DNA from: Hydrogenedens sp964549105 | GTDB lineage: Bacteria; Hydrogenedentota; Hydrogenedentia; Hydrogenedentales; Hydrogenedentaceae | DNA length: 64,000 nt | Assembly: GCA_964549105.1 (NCBI GenBank) | Contig: CAZJTZ010000006.1 | Coordinates: 57,164-121,163, forward strand | Direction: 5' to 3' | Part shown: piece after piece, positions 26,704-35,816 of the stretch | Layout: every line of letters begins with the position of its first letter | How positions within the stretch are numbered: position 1 is the stretch's first letter | Translations under genes and position numbers: made by a program | The notes under the pieces: generated by a model | Seen by the model: the letters and a program-made list of their open reading frames with translations, nothing else | What the model was told of the DNA's origin: nothing | The model's database searches: none

Positions 26704-27573
26704 ATGATTAAAGGTTCATGGGTTGCATTAGCAACACCTTTTAATGAAAATTTTGAAGTAGATTTTGATGCTTACGGAAAATTGGTTGATTTTAACATTG
26801 AGCGTGGGACACATGGATTAGTTCCATGCGGTTGCACAGGTGAAGCGGCAACCTTATCCCATGAAGAGCAAAAGAAATGTATTCGTTTTGTTATGGAACG
26901 AGTTGCAGGTCGCATTCCTGTCGTTGCAGGGGCAGGTTCTAACAATACGATGGAAGCCGTTGAACTGACTCGTTTCGCTAAAGAAGTGGGATGTGACGGT
27001 GCTCTATTAATTACCCCATATTACAACAAACCTACACAGGCAGGACTCCTTGCTCATTACAAAAAAATCGCAAATGAGGTAGATATACCAATAATACTAT
27101 ACAATGTGCCCAGCAGGACAGGCATTAAACTTGAAGCAGAGACTGTTGCCGAACTTAATAAAATACCAAATATAGTAGCAATTAAAGAAGCAGGTGGAAG
27201 TGTGGACCAGGTTTCTCAAATCCTTTCCCTATGCGATATAACAGTTCTATCAGGTGACGACAGTTTGACCTTGCCTATGATGTCTGTCGGTGCTGTGGGT
27301 GTTATTTCTGTTGCTGCGAATGTCGTTCCCGCAGAACTTGCCAAGATGTGCACATTAGCCCTAGAAGGAAACTATGCTCAGGCGAGGGAAATACATTATC
27401 GTCTTATGCCTCTGTTTAAAGCACTGTTTTATGAAACCAATCCAATGCCTGTTAAAGCCGCTCTAGCACGAATGGGTATGATTAAAAATGTGCTTCGATT
27501 GCCTCTTGTTCCTATGAGTGAGCCTCAGTTCAAACGACTTGAACAAGTCCTCCAAAAATTGCAACTCATTTAA
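26704..27573 (+). CDS. dapA: 4-hydroxy-tetrahydrodipicolinate synthase
   Basis: DapA condenses pyruvate with aspartate semialdehyde in the lysine and meso-diaminopimelate route. The 289-residue product has GCTGEAATLSHEEQ, the catalytic Tyr in ILYNVPSRTG and the Schiff-base Lys in IVAIKEAGG. The C-terminal section KALFYETNPMPVKAALARMG is typical. AAGGAG precedes the ATG and it follows dnaB by 25 bases, so it is likely in the same transcript, an unusual extension of the ribosomal-protein operon. N-acetylneuraminate lyase is a close relative, but the active-site pattern favours DapA. Confidence 0.93.
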   Translation: MIKGSWVALATPFNENFEVDFDAYGKLVDFNIERGTHGLVPCGCTGEAATLSHEEQKKCIRFVMERVAGRIPVVAGAGSNNTMEAVELTRFAKEVGCDGALLITPYYNKPTQAGLLAHYKKIANEVDIPIILYNVPSRTGIKLEAETVAELNKIPNIVAIKEAGGSVDQVSQILSLCDITVLSGDDSLTLPMMSVGAVGVISVAANVVPAELAKMCTLALEGNYAQAREIHYRLMPLFKALFYETNPMPVKAALARMGMIKNVLRLPLVPMSEPQFKRLEQVLQKLQLI

Positions 27574-27592
27574 TTTCTCGAAAACATAAAAA

Positions 27593-29191
27593 TCAAGTTT
27601 TTCTTTGGTATAGCGTTATACTTAATCCCCAGAAAGAAACATCTTGAACTCGTTGCCAATTTTCGTCCAGATATTTTCTAATGGGTTCTGTATGTGGTTT
27701 ATATTCAAAAGTAAGTCCGTGTGATTCCAAAAACCATAAACGCTGATAGTTTTTCGTGGCTTGTGTAATAGGAACGGGTAATAATCCATGCCGTTCCAAT
27801 AAAGTGGTGTTACCAAAACTATCAATGTGTACCTGCACATCAATGGCGCTCATGCCCACTCGACACTGGGGGTAACCTTCTAAATAATGTAGCATAGAAG
27901 GAGCCATAAAGTGGCTTGGGTAAATCACAATATCACCTTTTTGAAAATGTTTACGAATATAATGGGTAACGCTACGAAAATCAACTTTATCATAAACACC
28001 CAATCGGTGCATCTCTACGGGATGCAGCCTTAAAGAATAGTAGTCCCTCAAACAAAACCCTGTGAGCAAAACAAACATCAATAAAACCAGAGCACGGGTA
28101 GGATGGAATTTTATTCCATGAATCCCTTCGGCTATCACAAATAAAGCAACTACACCTGAAAAGATAAACAAACGATGTTCATAAAATGAAAAATTACGAG
28201 AACTCCAAAAAAATACATTGCAAAAGATTGGGACCAGGCTCATTAGTAATACATAAAAACATTTCTCCGTTTGTTTTTTATATGACCATAAACCCCAGAC
28301 AAAAAGGCATGCAGATAGCAAGAATAAAGCCCAGTAAACAGTGCTATTCGGTGTATAGCCTGCAAAGAAATTTTTCCATGTAATAAAACCTGTTTTGATA
28401 GTAGGATTGGGATACCATACATAGCGAATGTTCGAGATAATCGCATGGAAATACCATGCAAGATATAACGAAGGTAAAACCAGCAAACCAGCAATAAAAT
28501 TCGTCCAGAACCATTTGCGAAATAAGTTGCGTCTGCCCAAACATATAACAATCAGGAGAAACAAGTCGGTTATAAAGATGGACCAGACGCTAAAATAGTG
28601 AGAATACATGAGCAAAACAAATATAGTCCCCAGACCCATCCAATCTTTCCACTCGTTCTTTGACAATATGCGTAGTAAGAAGAGAAGTCCTATAAGGTTT
28701 AATAACACATAGAAAGAGTATATTCTCAATTCCTGTGCATAATAAATCTGAAACGGTGATATGACAAACAATAAAGTAGCAACAATCACAGTGAAAGGTC
28801 GGTCAACCATCCGTTTTGCTACATAGAAAAAAATAATAATAGATAATATGCTCCAGAGACATGGCAACAATCGCCACGCAAAATCATCATATACCGAATA
28901 TTGCTCCCAGAATCGTATGCTATCCAGCAATTTACCCCAAAGGAAGGTGAGTAATGGATTTATCGGTGGCTCATTGTTAAGTAGAGGCGATAGAAAACTG
29001 CCTTTCCAGTCCACTAATTTACTCAATTGAATCGAAGCACATTCATCATACCACAGACTTTGCGAACCCAACTTAAATAGTCTAAGAAAAACCCCTAACG
29101 GAAGTAAGAACAGCCAGAAAACATATTCCATGACCTTTTTCTTAAACTTATCAACTTGCTCTTGCCTTATTTCTTCTTTTGTGCGAACCAT
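27593..29191 (-). CDS. GT39-type membrane glycosyltransferase
   Basis: A 532-residue polytopic protein with about 11-13 membrane helices in the first 400 residues. An early loop has LGSQSLWYDECASIQL, containing the Asp-Glu pair that coordinates metal in ArnT/PMT-like glycosyltransferases, and then EPPINPLLTFLWGKLL. The C-terminal 130 residues are soluble and probably periplasmic. Such enzymes transfer sugars from polyprenyl phosphate carriers to lipids or proteins at the outer face of the inner membrane. Donor and acceptor are unknown. It converges with dapA, only 19 bases apart. Confidence 0.83.
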   Translation of the reverse strand: MVRTKEEIRQEQVDKFKKKVMEYVFWLFLLPLGVFLRLFKLGSQSLWYDECASIQLSKLVDWKGSFLSPLLNNEPPINPLLTFLWGKLLDSIRFWEQYSVYDDFAWRLLPCLWSILSIIIFFYVAKRMVDRPFTVIVATLLFVISPFQIYYAQELRIYSFYVLLNLIGLLFLLRILSKNEWKDWMGLGTIFVLLMYSHYFSVWSIFITDLFLLIVICLGRRNLFRKWFWTNFIAGLLVLPSLYLAWYFHAIISNIRYVWYPNPTIKTGFITWKNFFAGYTPNSTVYWALFLLSACLFVWGLWSYKKQTEKCFYVLLMSLVPIFCNVFFWSSRNFSFYEHRLFIFSGVVALFVIAEGIHGIKFHPTRALVLLMFVLLTGFCLRDYYSLRLHPVEMHRLGVYDKVDFRSVTHYIRKHFQKGDIVIYPSHFMAPSMLHYLEGYPQCRVGMSAIDVQVHIDSFGNTTLLERHGLLPVPITQATKNYQRLWFLESHGLTFEYKPHTEPIRKYLDENWQRVQDVSFWGLSITLYQRKT

Positions 29192-29323
29192 AACTCTCTC
29201 AAATAAATTTCTATTACAATGTTGTGTTCTTCAAGTAAATTAAGAAACTTTCATAACCTATATTTGTATTATGTATAATTTACCTTTGTGAATGGTGTAA
29301 TTTCAAAAAGAGAAAAATGAATC

Positions 29324-30205
29324 ATGTCTGTAAATGAAGCAACAACTGAACTATGTCCGTGTTATGTCGGCGTGTCTGGCTGGTCGTATCGGGACTGGAA
29401 AGGGACTGTATACCCTCAGGACTTGCAACGGACAATACATCCGATTAAATATCTTTCTCAATGGATTAACTGTGTAGAAGTGAATGTAACCTTTTATCAC
29501 CCTGTGCCACCATCAACAAGTCAGGCATGGGTAAGTCATGTAAAAGATAACCCATTCTTCCTGTTCACAGTAAAACTATGGAATAAGTTTACTCACGAGC
29601 AAACGCTAAAAATAGACATCAACAATATTAGCCAATTTGTCGAATCAATAGGACCCATTGCTGAAGCGAATAAGTTAGGTTGCGTGTTCATTCAATTTCC
29701 ACATAGATTTCATCGCACCCCTGAAAATAGAAAATACCTTGCTGAACTTACCGAGACTTTAACACCCTTACCTATTGCAGTAGAATTCCGTCATAAATCA
29801 TGGCTACATCCGCAAACATTAGAGTCCTTCCGTGAGAGAGGTCTAATATTTTGTAATATTGACCAACCTCTGGCAGATAGAACTTGTTTGCCACCGACGG
29901 AGGAAGTCACCGCTGATTCTGCGTATGTCCGATTTCATGGCAGAAATATAGAAAATTGGTTTTCTGAAAAGTCCAATCGAGATAATAGATACAACTACCT
30001 TTATTCAGATAAAGAATTAGACCCCTGGGTAGATAGTATTCAACGAATGCGGACCAAAGCCAAACGAATATTTGTCCTTATGAACAATCATTTTGCAGGC
30101 AAAGCACTCATCAACGCTATCCAACTCCGTCAAAAATTAGGCTACCCCATCACCACACCTATCCCCTACGAACTCCAAAAATTGCAAAACATTCCTGCTC
30201 CATAA
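29324..30205 (+). CDS. DUF72 family protein (YecE-like)
   Basis: A 293-residue soluble TIM-barrel-like protein. It begins CYVGVSGWSYRDWKGTVYP, continues with CVEVNVTFYHPVPPST, FLFTVKLWNKFTHEQ, VFIQFPHRFHRTPENR, and VEFRHKSWLHPQTLESFRE, all typical of DUF72. The family's molecular role is unknown. It stands alone and converges with the radical SAM gene. Confidence 0.92.
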   Translation: MSVNEATTELCPCYVGVSGWSYRDWKGTVYPQDLQRTIHPIKYLSQWINCVEVNVTFYHPVPPSTSQAWVSHVKDNPFFLFTVKLWNKFTHEQTLKIDINNISQFVESIGPIAEANKLGCVFIQFPHRFHRTPENRKYLAELTETLTPLPIAVEFRHKSWLHPQTLESFRERGLIFCNIDQPLADRTCLPPTEEVTADSAYVRFHGRNIENWFSEKSNRDNRYNYLYSDKELDPWVDSIQRMRTKAKRIFVLMNNHFAGKALINAIQLRQKLGYPITTPIPYELQKLQNIPAP

Positions 30206-30217
30206 ATAGATTTTCAG

Positions 30218-30262
30218 AAATCTAAATTTATAGGGAAATCAGAGGAAAGAAAATTTAGATTT
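30218..30262. terminator. Possible bidirectional AT-rich terminator
   Basis: AAATCTAAATTT (30218-30229) and AAATTTAGATTT (30251-30262) form a perfect 12-base-pair stem with a 21-base loop, between convergent DUF72 and radical SAM genes. The stem is nearly all A/T and the loop long, so it is a weak candidate. Confidence 0.35.
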
Positions 30263-30311
30263 TGAGTATATCTGCTTAATTTAGAGCAAAAGAGAAAAAT
30301 AGTTTTAGTAT

Positions 30312-31253
30312 CTATTCGTTTATTGGGGTATATCGAAACAATTCTCTCCCTCGAATTTCAAAAGCCTCGATTTTATGTTGATAGAGCAGGTCTTTAATCA
30401 AGGGCTTCACTGTATTTTCTGGAACATCTAAGGCAAATGCCAATTCGGGCAAAGAGCAGGGATGCCGTTGTAAAACATTCAGAATGTCATCCACAGTAAG
30501 GTGAATCTCATGTAAAGGTGATGAATCCTTAGACACTACCGGATATTCCGCAATAACCTCTGCGGCTGGTGTAAATAACGATGCAAATTTTTCTAATTCT
30601 TGAATAGTTAGTCCTGATATTGATAAGTCCGCAGGAGGACGCGTCACAGTGTTCAATTGGATACGGTCAGGACTCATTTGAGCAGCACACTGGGCGATTT
30701 GAATCACCTCTTCTTTAGTATCGGTTATACCCTTTATTAAAAATACTTCCAGCCATATTTGACCGGGATATTCACGACGAAATTGAATTAAACCGTTAAG
30801 AAAAGTTTCAAAAGTAATATCAGGAACAGGTTTGTTTACTTTTTGAAAGGTATGTTCATTCCCTGCATCTAAAGATGGGCACACTACATCTACTTCCATT
30901 AAATCCCTTCGAACATCGGGCTGAAATAATAAAGAGCCATTTGTCAGGACAGCCACAGGGATAGAAGTCATTTCCTTTATCTTAGAAACAATTGTTCCCA
31001 GTTCGCTATGAAGTGTAGGTTCTCCCGAACCTGCCAAAGTTATAAAATCCGCATGCACCTCTCTCAATTTGCGGCTCAGTTCATCTATAATCTCTGAGAC
31101 ACTACAAAAAGAACCCCGTTCAAGGGCTTTACAGGTCGTAGGTCCTAATTGACAATAGATACAATCTTGCGTGCAGGTCTTAAAAGGAACCAGGTCTATC
31201 CCCAAAGATTTTCCTAACCTTCGAGAATAAACCGGACCAAAAACATGATTCAC
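30312..31253 (-). CDS. Radical SAM protein (COG0731-like) with C-terminal helix-turn-helix
   Basis: A 313-residue radical SAM enzyme. The [4Fe-4S] motif CTQDCIYCQ (Cys-x3-Cys-x2-Cys) lies near residue 28 after FGPVYSRRLGKSLGIDLVPF, a start shared with COG0731 Fe-S oxidoreductases related to wybutosine enzyme TYW1. LAGSGEPTLH is the SAM-binding GGE-like motif. Residues about 245-313 form a winged-helix-like domain (LTVDDILNVLQRHPCSLPEL). Substrate is unknown. Translation starts at GTG 31253; an overlapping ATG is out of frame. A 59-residue ferredoxin gene is 41 bases upstream and may supply electrons. Confidence 0.87.
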   Translation of the reverse strand: MNHVFGPVYSRRLGKSLGIDLVPFKTCTQDCIYCQLGPTTCKALERGSFCSVSEIIDELSRKLREVHADFITLAGSGEPTLHSELGTIVSKIKEMTSIPVAVLTNGSLLFQPDVRRDLMEVDVVCPSLDAGNEHTFQKVNKPVPDITFETFLNGLIQFRREYPGQIWLEVFLIKGITDTKEEVIQIAQCAAQMSPDRIQLNTVTRPPADLSISGLTIQELEKFASLFTPAAEVIAEYPVVSKDSSPLHEIHLTVDDILNVLQRHPCSLPELAFALDVPENTVKPLIKDLLYQHKIEAFEIRGRELFRYTPINE

Positions 31254-31294
31254 ATCTTTAGCCTTTACAAGTGAAAGTGGACAAATATCTCTAT

Positions 31295-31474
31295 TTATTC
31301 AGGAAGGGATATGGCTTCAGAAGGACATTCATCTACGCAAGCACCGCAGTCACCGCACTGGTCCGGGTCAACTACGGCTTTTCCGTCATCATTCAAATGA
31401 ATGGCTTCTGTGGGGCATACATCAACGCAACTTCCACAACCGGTGCATTTTTCTGGGTCAACTATTGCTGCCAT
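31295..31474 (-). CDS. 2[4Fe-4S] ferredoxin
   Basis: A 59-residue ferredoxin read leftward from ATG 31474 to TAA 31295, with AAGGAG 7 bases upstream. Two cluster motifs are complete: CTGCGSCVDVCP and CGDCGACVDECP, each Cys-x2-Cys-x2-Cys-x3-Cys-Pro, giving two [4Fe-4S] sites. It resembles clostridial-type low-potential electron carriers. It precedes the radical SAM gene by 41 bases, so the two may share a transcript and it may reduce that enzyme's cluster (inference). Confidence 0.93.
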   Translation of the reverse strand: MAAIVDPEKCTGCGSCVDVCPTEAIHLNDDGKAVVDPDQCGDCGACVDECPSEAISLPE

Positions 31475-31606
31475 GTTTATACTCCTTTGTAAGTTTTTAA
31501 AATAAAACCTCTCCCAATAACAAAAAATTCCTAACAGAACAAACTCATAAATTGAAGATTAATTATATCATATTTTAGGATATTTTTCTAATAGATACAA
31601 ACCCAT

Positions 31607-32455
31607 TTAGAAAGTTGAAAAAGCCTCTATTCCCTTTTCTACCGTTGTATGAAGTTCCTCTTTAAAATCCTCAATAAAGGTATTCTTTATTTTCAAAGTT
31701 TCAAATACGAAGGGTGGAAGTTCTGGAACTGTCTGTCGAACAGAGTCACCCATTTCAATGGAATAAGTTAAGGCATTGGATAGAGCCACCAAACAGGTTA
31801 AGTGGATAAATTCTGGAGGAGTTTTTTCAGGATTGTGATGGTAATGAATGGATTGCACAATAACCTCAGGTAAATTCCAATGGTTTGCCAGCAAGGTTCC
31901 TACTTCTGAATGGTCAGCACCAAAATAGTGGGGTTCTACTTTATTTAATGGAAGTGCTTTGGCTCTTGCTTCCTTTACTGTTTCCTGAAACAATTCAGGG
32001 TCAAGATAATCAAATACGACTTTCCCAATATCATGTAATAAACCGGCCTCAAAAGGACTACCTTCTTCTACATGAAATTTACGGCTCAGAACTTCTGAGG
32101 TTATGGCACAGGCAAGGGTATGGTTCCACAGTTTAGTTCGGTCCAGATATTTGGAGGAATTATAAAAAAAACGAAATGCAGTAGCCGAAAGAGCAATGCT
32201 TCGAATCTCCCTATATCCCAAAATAACAATTGCCTCTGTTAGACTACTAATTTGTCGAGGAAAACCGTAATAAGCAGAATTAACTACACGCAAAATACCC
32301 CCCGCTAAACTCTGGTCTGAACTTATTAATTTGGCAAGTGCAATTGCAGAACTGTCCGGGTCAGCCATTTCATGCAGAATGGCGGAAATAGTAGTCGGTA
32401 AAGTGGGAAGATTGGAAATTCTTTCTATAATCCCAATAGATTGCCATTTAACCAT
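31607..32455 (-). CDS. HDOD domain protein
   Basis: A 282-residue protein with an HDOD domain over most of its length: ISNLPTLPTTISAILHEMAD, DQSLAGGILRVVNSAYYGFP, SSLTEAIVILGYREIRSIAL. It contains HDIGKVVFDYL, so the HD pair typical of metal-dependent phosphohydrolases is retained at this site. LLANHWNLPEVIVQSIHYHHN follows. HDOD proteins act in signal transduction, often with cyclic-di-GMP; targets are unknown. No receiver or GGDEF domain is fused. A GGDEF protein is encoded elsewhere in the window (46.6 kb). Confidence 0.92.
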   Translation of the reverse strand: MVKWQSIGIIERISNLPTLPTTISAILHEMADPDSSAIALAKLISSDQSLAGGILRVVNSAYYGFPRQISSLTEAIVILGYREIRSIALSATAFRFFYNSSKYLDRTKLWNHTLACAITSEVLSRKFHVEEGSPFEAGLLHDIGKVVFDYLDPELFQETVKEARAKALPLNKVEPHYFGADHSEVGTLLANHWNLPEVIVQSIHYHHNPEKTPPEFIHLTCLVALSNALTYSIEMGDSVRQTVPELPPFVFETLKIKNTFIEDFKEELHTTVEKGIEAFSTF

Positions 32456-32604
32456 AAATCATGTTCCCTAATTGTAAAAAATTAATTCCAATAAAATATT
32501 AATACCTTTGTAATATATTACTCAAAAGGAAAGTATAAATAAAATTCAGGAATGATTTTATTAAAATATCTTGTTTAAATCAAAAACGATAAGGAAGCAA
32601 ATAT

Positions 32605-33084
32605 ATGGCAACACAAAAAAGTTACTCTATTAATGAAGGGGATAGTGCACCAAATTTTATATTAAAAAGTCACCGAGGTGAAGAAATCCAATTATCTGAT
32701 TTTCATGGTAAATATGTTGTGCTTTATTTTTATCCGAAGGATAATACACCGGGTTGCACTATGGAAGCCAGAGAATTCAGTAATCTATTACCTCAATTTG
32801 AAGCGAAAAATGCTGTGGTTTTAGGTGTGAGTCCTGACTCAATAGATTCCCATTGTTCCTTTGCTGACAAGTATCAACTTGGTTTCCATCTACTATCCGA
32901 CGACGGACATAAGGTCGCAGAGAAGTATGAAGTATGGGGTGAGAAGAATATGTATGGCAAGATAACTCAGGGGATTATTCGCAGCACTTTTCTCATCGGT
33001 CCTGATGGTAAAGTCGTGCGAGTATGGAGAAAAGTTAAACCAGAAGGACATGCCCAAAAGGTATTAGAAAGTATCCATTTATAA
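32605..33084 (+). CDS. bcp: Peroxiredoxin, BCP/PrxQ type
   Basis: A 159-residue thioredoxin-fold peroxidase that reduces hydrogen peroxide and organic hydroperoxides. The peroxidatic Cys51 is in YPKDNTPGCTMEAREFS. The resolving Cys found five residues later in E. coli BCP is absent (Arg here); Cys84 may serve, or the enzyme may work as 1-Cys. GVSPDSIDSHCSFADKY and GIIRSTFLIGPDG are family-typical. Together with cytochrome bd it suggests tolerance of oxygen exposure. Confidence 0.94.
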   Translation: MATQKSYSINEGDSAPNFILKSHRGEEIQLSDFHGKYVVLYFYPKDNTPGCTMEAREFSNLLPQFEAKNAVVLGVSPDSIDSHCSFADKYQLGFHLLSDDGHKVAEKYEVWGEKNMYGKITQGIIRSTFLIGPDGKVVRVWRKVKPEGHAQKVLESIHL

Positions 33085-33120
33085 AAGGTCATACATAAAC
33101 AACGGAATATCGGATAGGAC

Positions 33121-33972
33121 TTATCGTGAGCCTACAACCCGGTCTCTTGTGAATTCACGCCACAAAACAAACCACACTGCTAAAAAGATAAAAAAAACAG
33201 ATATGACGGATATAGTAATTATCGCCCGTAATGGGCTAACAAAGAAAAGTTCTTTTTGAAAACTTCCAAGAACGGTCATAACGGCTCTATTATATCGTTG
33301 AGAAGCAAGGATAGGAAACATAGAATCCAAATATTTTTGGATGGTCCAAAAATCAGCGATACCGGGGATAAAGTTTGCTGCTTTTTCCCACCCGAAGAAC
33401 AGTATTACCCCGATAATAATTGGGTAATTGGTGGCACAACCTAACATAAAACTGATGGCTCCATATCCCAACAAACCCATAATGCCAATCCCGATATACC
33501 GTAACATCATTCCAACCCCTACAGAATCAATATGGATACTTCCCAGAACAACGCAAGCAATAAAAGTGAATAATATCCCGATTGCTAATAAAAAACTTGC
33601 AATGAGCATGTAGGCAAAAAATCTCCCTATCACCCATACAAACCGCGATACAGGTCTTGTAAGCAGGTATATTATTGTTAACGAATCTACCTCCTCCCGA
33701 ATACCAATTAAACCAATAAATAAAGCCAATAATGGGGTCAAAGTATGGACATATATTTGTTCGGAAAGACGAATAAATATATCTAAACCACTTTCACGAA
33801 ACACAGTCCTCGAAAAGAGAGCCACAAAAATAGGTATAATCACTGGTAGAACGCAAATGACAGCCATCAATAAAAAACGGTCTCGGCGTAAAGTAATAGT
33901 TAAGGCATGGAAAAACGAAGTTTTTGTATCTAGATAAAGGTCACTTATTTTTTTGATTTGTATTCCCATCAT
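33121..33972 (-). CDS. ABC transporter permease (ABC-2 type), second pair
   Basis: A 283-residue membrane protein with six hydrophobic segments (about residues 34-52, 73-93, 118-145, 158-182, 186-200, 250-272). The loop after helix two, REEVDSLTIIYLLTRPVSRFVWVIGRF, is the typical ABC-2 permease pattern (DRxxGTLxxLLxxPVSRxxxVxGK). It lies 5 bases after its ATPase gene and is the last gene of a four-gene ABC block. The exported substrate is unknown. Confidence 0.83.
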   Translation of the reverse strand: MMGIQIKKISDLYLDTKTSFFHALTITLRRDRFLLMAVICVLPVIIPIFVALFSRTVFRESGLDIFIRLSEQIYVHTLTPLLALFIGLIGIREEVDSLTIIYLLTRPVSRFVWVIGRFFAYMLIASFLLAIGILFTFIACVVLGSIHIDSVGVGMMLRYIGIGIMGLLGYGAISFMLGCATNYPIIIGVILFFGWEKAANFIPGIADFWTIQKYLDSMFPILASQRYNRAVMTVLGSFQKELFFVSPLRAIITISVISVFFIFLAVWFVLWREFTRDRVVGSR

Positions 33973-33977
33973 GTTGA

Positions 33978-34916
33978 TTACAGTCCTCGGGGTATATGGG
34001 TTGAGATTAAGTATTGGAATACAGATTGCAAGTCTTCATCTGCACAGCGGAAACTAAATATAGGAATTTTCCCCTCTAAAATAATTTTGTTAATACACTT
34101 AAAAGTTTGTAAGGGGTCAATCGTATGCACTGTCAGAAATTGGGTATCAAAATTCACACTTGTAATATTTGAATCAGAACTTAATAGTTGATAGACTTTT
34201 TTGGGTTCCAGCGTTTCAATTACGATAGTGCGTGGATGGTTTTGGATTAAATCCCGTATTTCGCGTATTTTTCCAAGAGCCAACACTCTACCATTATAGA
34301 TTAAAATAACTGTATCCGTTACGCGTTCTACCTCGTGAAGGACATGACTTGAAAAAACAACCGTTTTCCCTTCATTTCCCAGGCTAATAACTAAATGGAA
34401 TAGTTCTTCTCGTGCCGTCGGGTCTAATCCGTTCATAGGTTCATCTAAAAATAGTATTTGTGGGTCATGAAGGAGTGATTGAGCCAATTTAATACGCTGA
34501 CGCATTCCTTTACTATAGGTAGAAATCGGGTCATACATTCGGTCTACCATGTGAACTCGCTCTAATACATCTTCTACTCGCTTTTTTGCTACTCTGGGAT
34601 TATAACCGGAATATCTGGCTAACCAATATAAAAATTCAAAGCCACTGACTTCTTCTACAAAATGGTCCATTTCAGGACAATATCCAAGTCTTGAAAGGAC
34701 ATGGAAATTATTGCGCGGTTTTTCTCCTAAAATCCGAATCTCGCCACGACTGGGACGATAGAGTCCCAGTGCCAATTTAATGAAGGTAGATTTTCCCGCT
34801 CCATTGGGTCCTAATAGACCCACTACACCTGAAGGTATCTGGATAGATACATTATTTAATGCAACGACTTCTCCAAACCATTTTGACAGTTCTTTTGTCT
34901 CTATTTGAACATCCAC
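33978..34916 (-). CDS. ABC transporter ATP-binding protein, second pair
   Basis: A 312-residue ATPase. Walker A is GPNGAGKST (about residue 35), signature YSKGMRQRIKLAQSL, Walker B ILFLDEPMNGLDP with the catalytic Glu, and switch SSHVLHEVE. After about residue 220 it has an 80-residue C-terminal extension common to ABC-2 exporters of the CcmA/NatA type. It lies between two permease genes with gaps of 3 and 5 bases, and probably serves the downstream one. Confidence 0.92.
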   Translation of the reverse strand: MDVQIETKELSKWFGEVVALNNVSIQIPSGVVGLLGPNGAGKSTFIKLALGLYRPSRGEIRILGEKPRNNFHVLSRLGYCPEMDHFVEEVSGFEFLYWLARYSGYNPRVAKKRVEDVLERVHMVDRMYDPISTYSKGMRQRIKLAQSLLHDPQILFLDEPMNGLDPTAREELFHLVISLGNEGKTVVFSSHVLHEVERVTDTVILIYNGRVLALGKIREIRDLIQNHPRTIVIETLEPKKVYQLLSSDSNITSVNFDTQFLTVHTIDPLQTFKCINKIILEGKIPIFSFRCADEDLQSVFQYLISTHIPRGL

Positions 34917-34919
34917 TTG

Positions 34920-35813
34920 CTAACCTTTCTCTGCTTTCCGCACTTGTATAATACTTATCAGTAAAAAGAGGATACAAGACAATGCTATATATAGGAACAT
35001 TCCCGTAACATTAATATCATCCATTGTGCGGAAAAAGATGTTCCGATTAATATTGAAGATTCTCTGTCCCATAAAATAGATAGCCACAGGCAATGAAATT
35101 TGCATGTAATTCCCATCTCTCATGAAATTAGAAAGCAATCCTGCTAATGAGGTGTTCGCAATAATAATTGTTACTATACTAATTACAGTTATATTTTCCG
35201 TTGAGAAGATACTTGATGCAGCAATAATTCCTAACGCCGTAGGAAGAACTAATATCAAAGAGAAAAACAAACTATCAGAGGCTATAGGAAAATAGTTGAT
35301 GAGTCCTAACCAGGTAGAACTTTTCTTGGTGGTATAATCTGTGAGCATAAGGATAAGTGCTGGAAAAAAGGTTAGAGAAAAGCCACAAAAGACAATGGAT
35401 AACAATTTACCTAATAAATAATCATACCAGTGGATAGGTTTAGAAAAATAAATATCCCATAGCCTATTTTTTCGGTCTGAACAAATTGCCCCTGCACCGA
35501 CATAAAGCAAAATAAGCAGGACAAGGGGCGCCTGTAAACGAATAAAGTGAAAATATAATTCATTATCCACTTTTATCCATGTCACGGAACGAATGAGTGG
35601 AGCCAGTGGATGATTGGGGTCTTGCATAGCAGCGTTATACACGATAATCTGGAGAAATCGTGCAATAGGCTGTAACATCCCTAATAAGAAGAGCACAAGA
35701 AAGATACGAGAACGATTCCAGAGTCGCACTTCTTCAAGAAAAACAACCCACCAGCGGAACCGACGAACATACTTCCCCTCAAAGGGTCTATAAGAGAATG
35801 AGAATACTGGCAT
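34920..35813 (-). CDS. ABC transporter permease (ABC-2 type), first pair
   Basis: A 297-residue protein with six likely membrane helices (about residues 35-60, 95-115, 135-160, 175-200, 207-225, 265-288). The segment AICSDRKNRLWDIYFSKPIH followed by WYDYLLGKLLS is the ABC-2 permease cytoplasmic loop motif. It lies 3 bases after the upstream ATPase and 3 bases before the next one, so the four genes are tightly coupled. Confidence 0.85.
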   Translation of the reverse strand: MPVFSFSYRPFEGKYVRRFRWWVVFLEEVRLWNRSRIFLVLFLLGMLQPIARFLQIIVYNAAMQDPNHPLAPLIRSVTWIKVDNELYFHFIRLQAPLVLLILLYVGAGAICSDRKNRLWDIYFSKPIHWYDYLLGKLLSIVFCGFSLTFFPALILMLTDYTTKKSSTWLGLINYFPIASDSLFFSLILVLPTALGIIAASSIFSTENITVISIVTIIIANTSLAGLLSNFMRDGNYMQISLPVAIYFMGQRIFNINRNIFFRTMDDINVTGMFLYIALSCILFLLISIIQVRKAEKG

Positions 35814-35816
35814 AGT

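Noticed and set aside
31271..31492. 73-codon rightward frame
   Set aside because: It is antisense to the ferredoxin gene, whose two perfect cluster motifs and Shine-Dalgarno are decisive.
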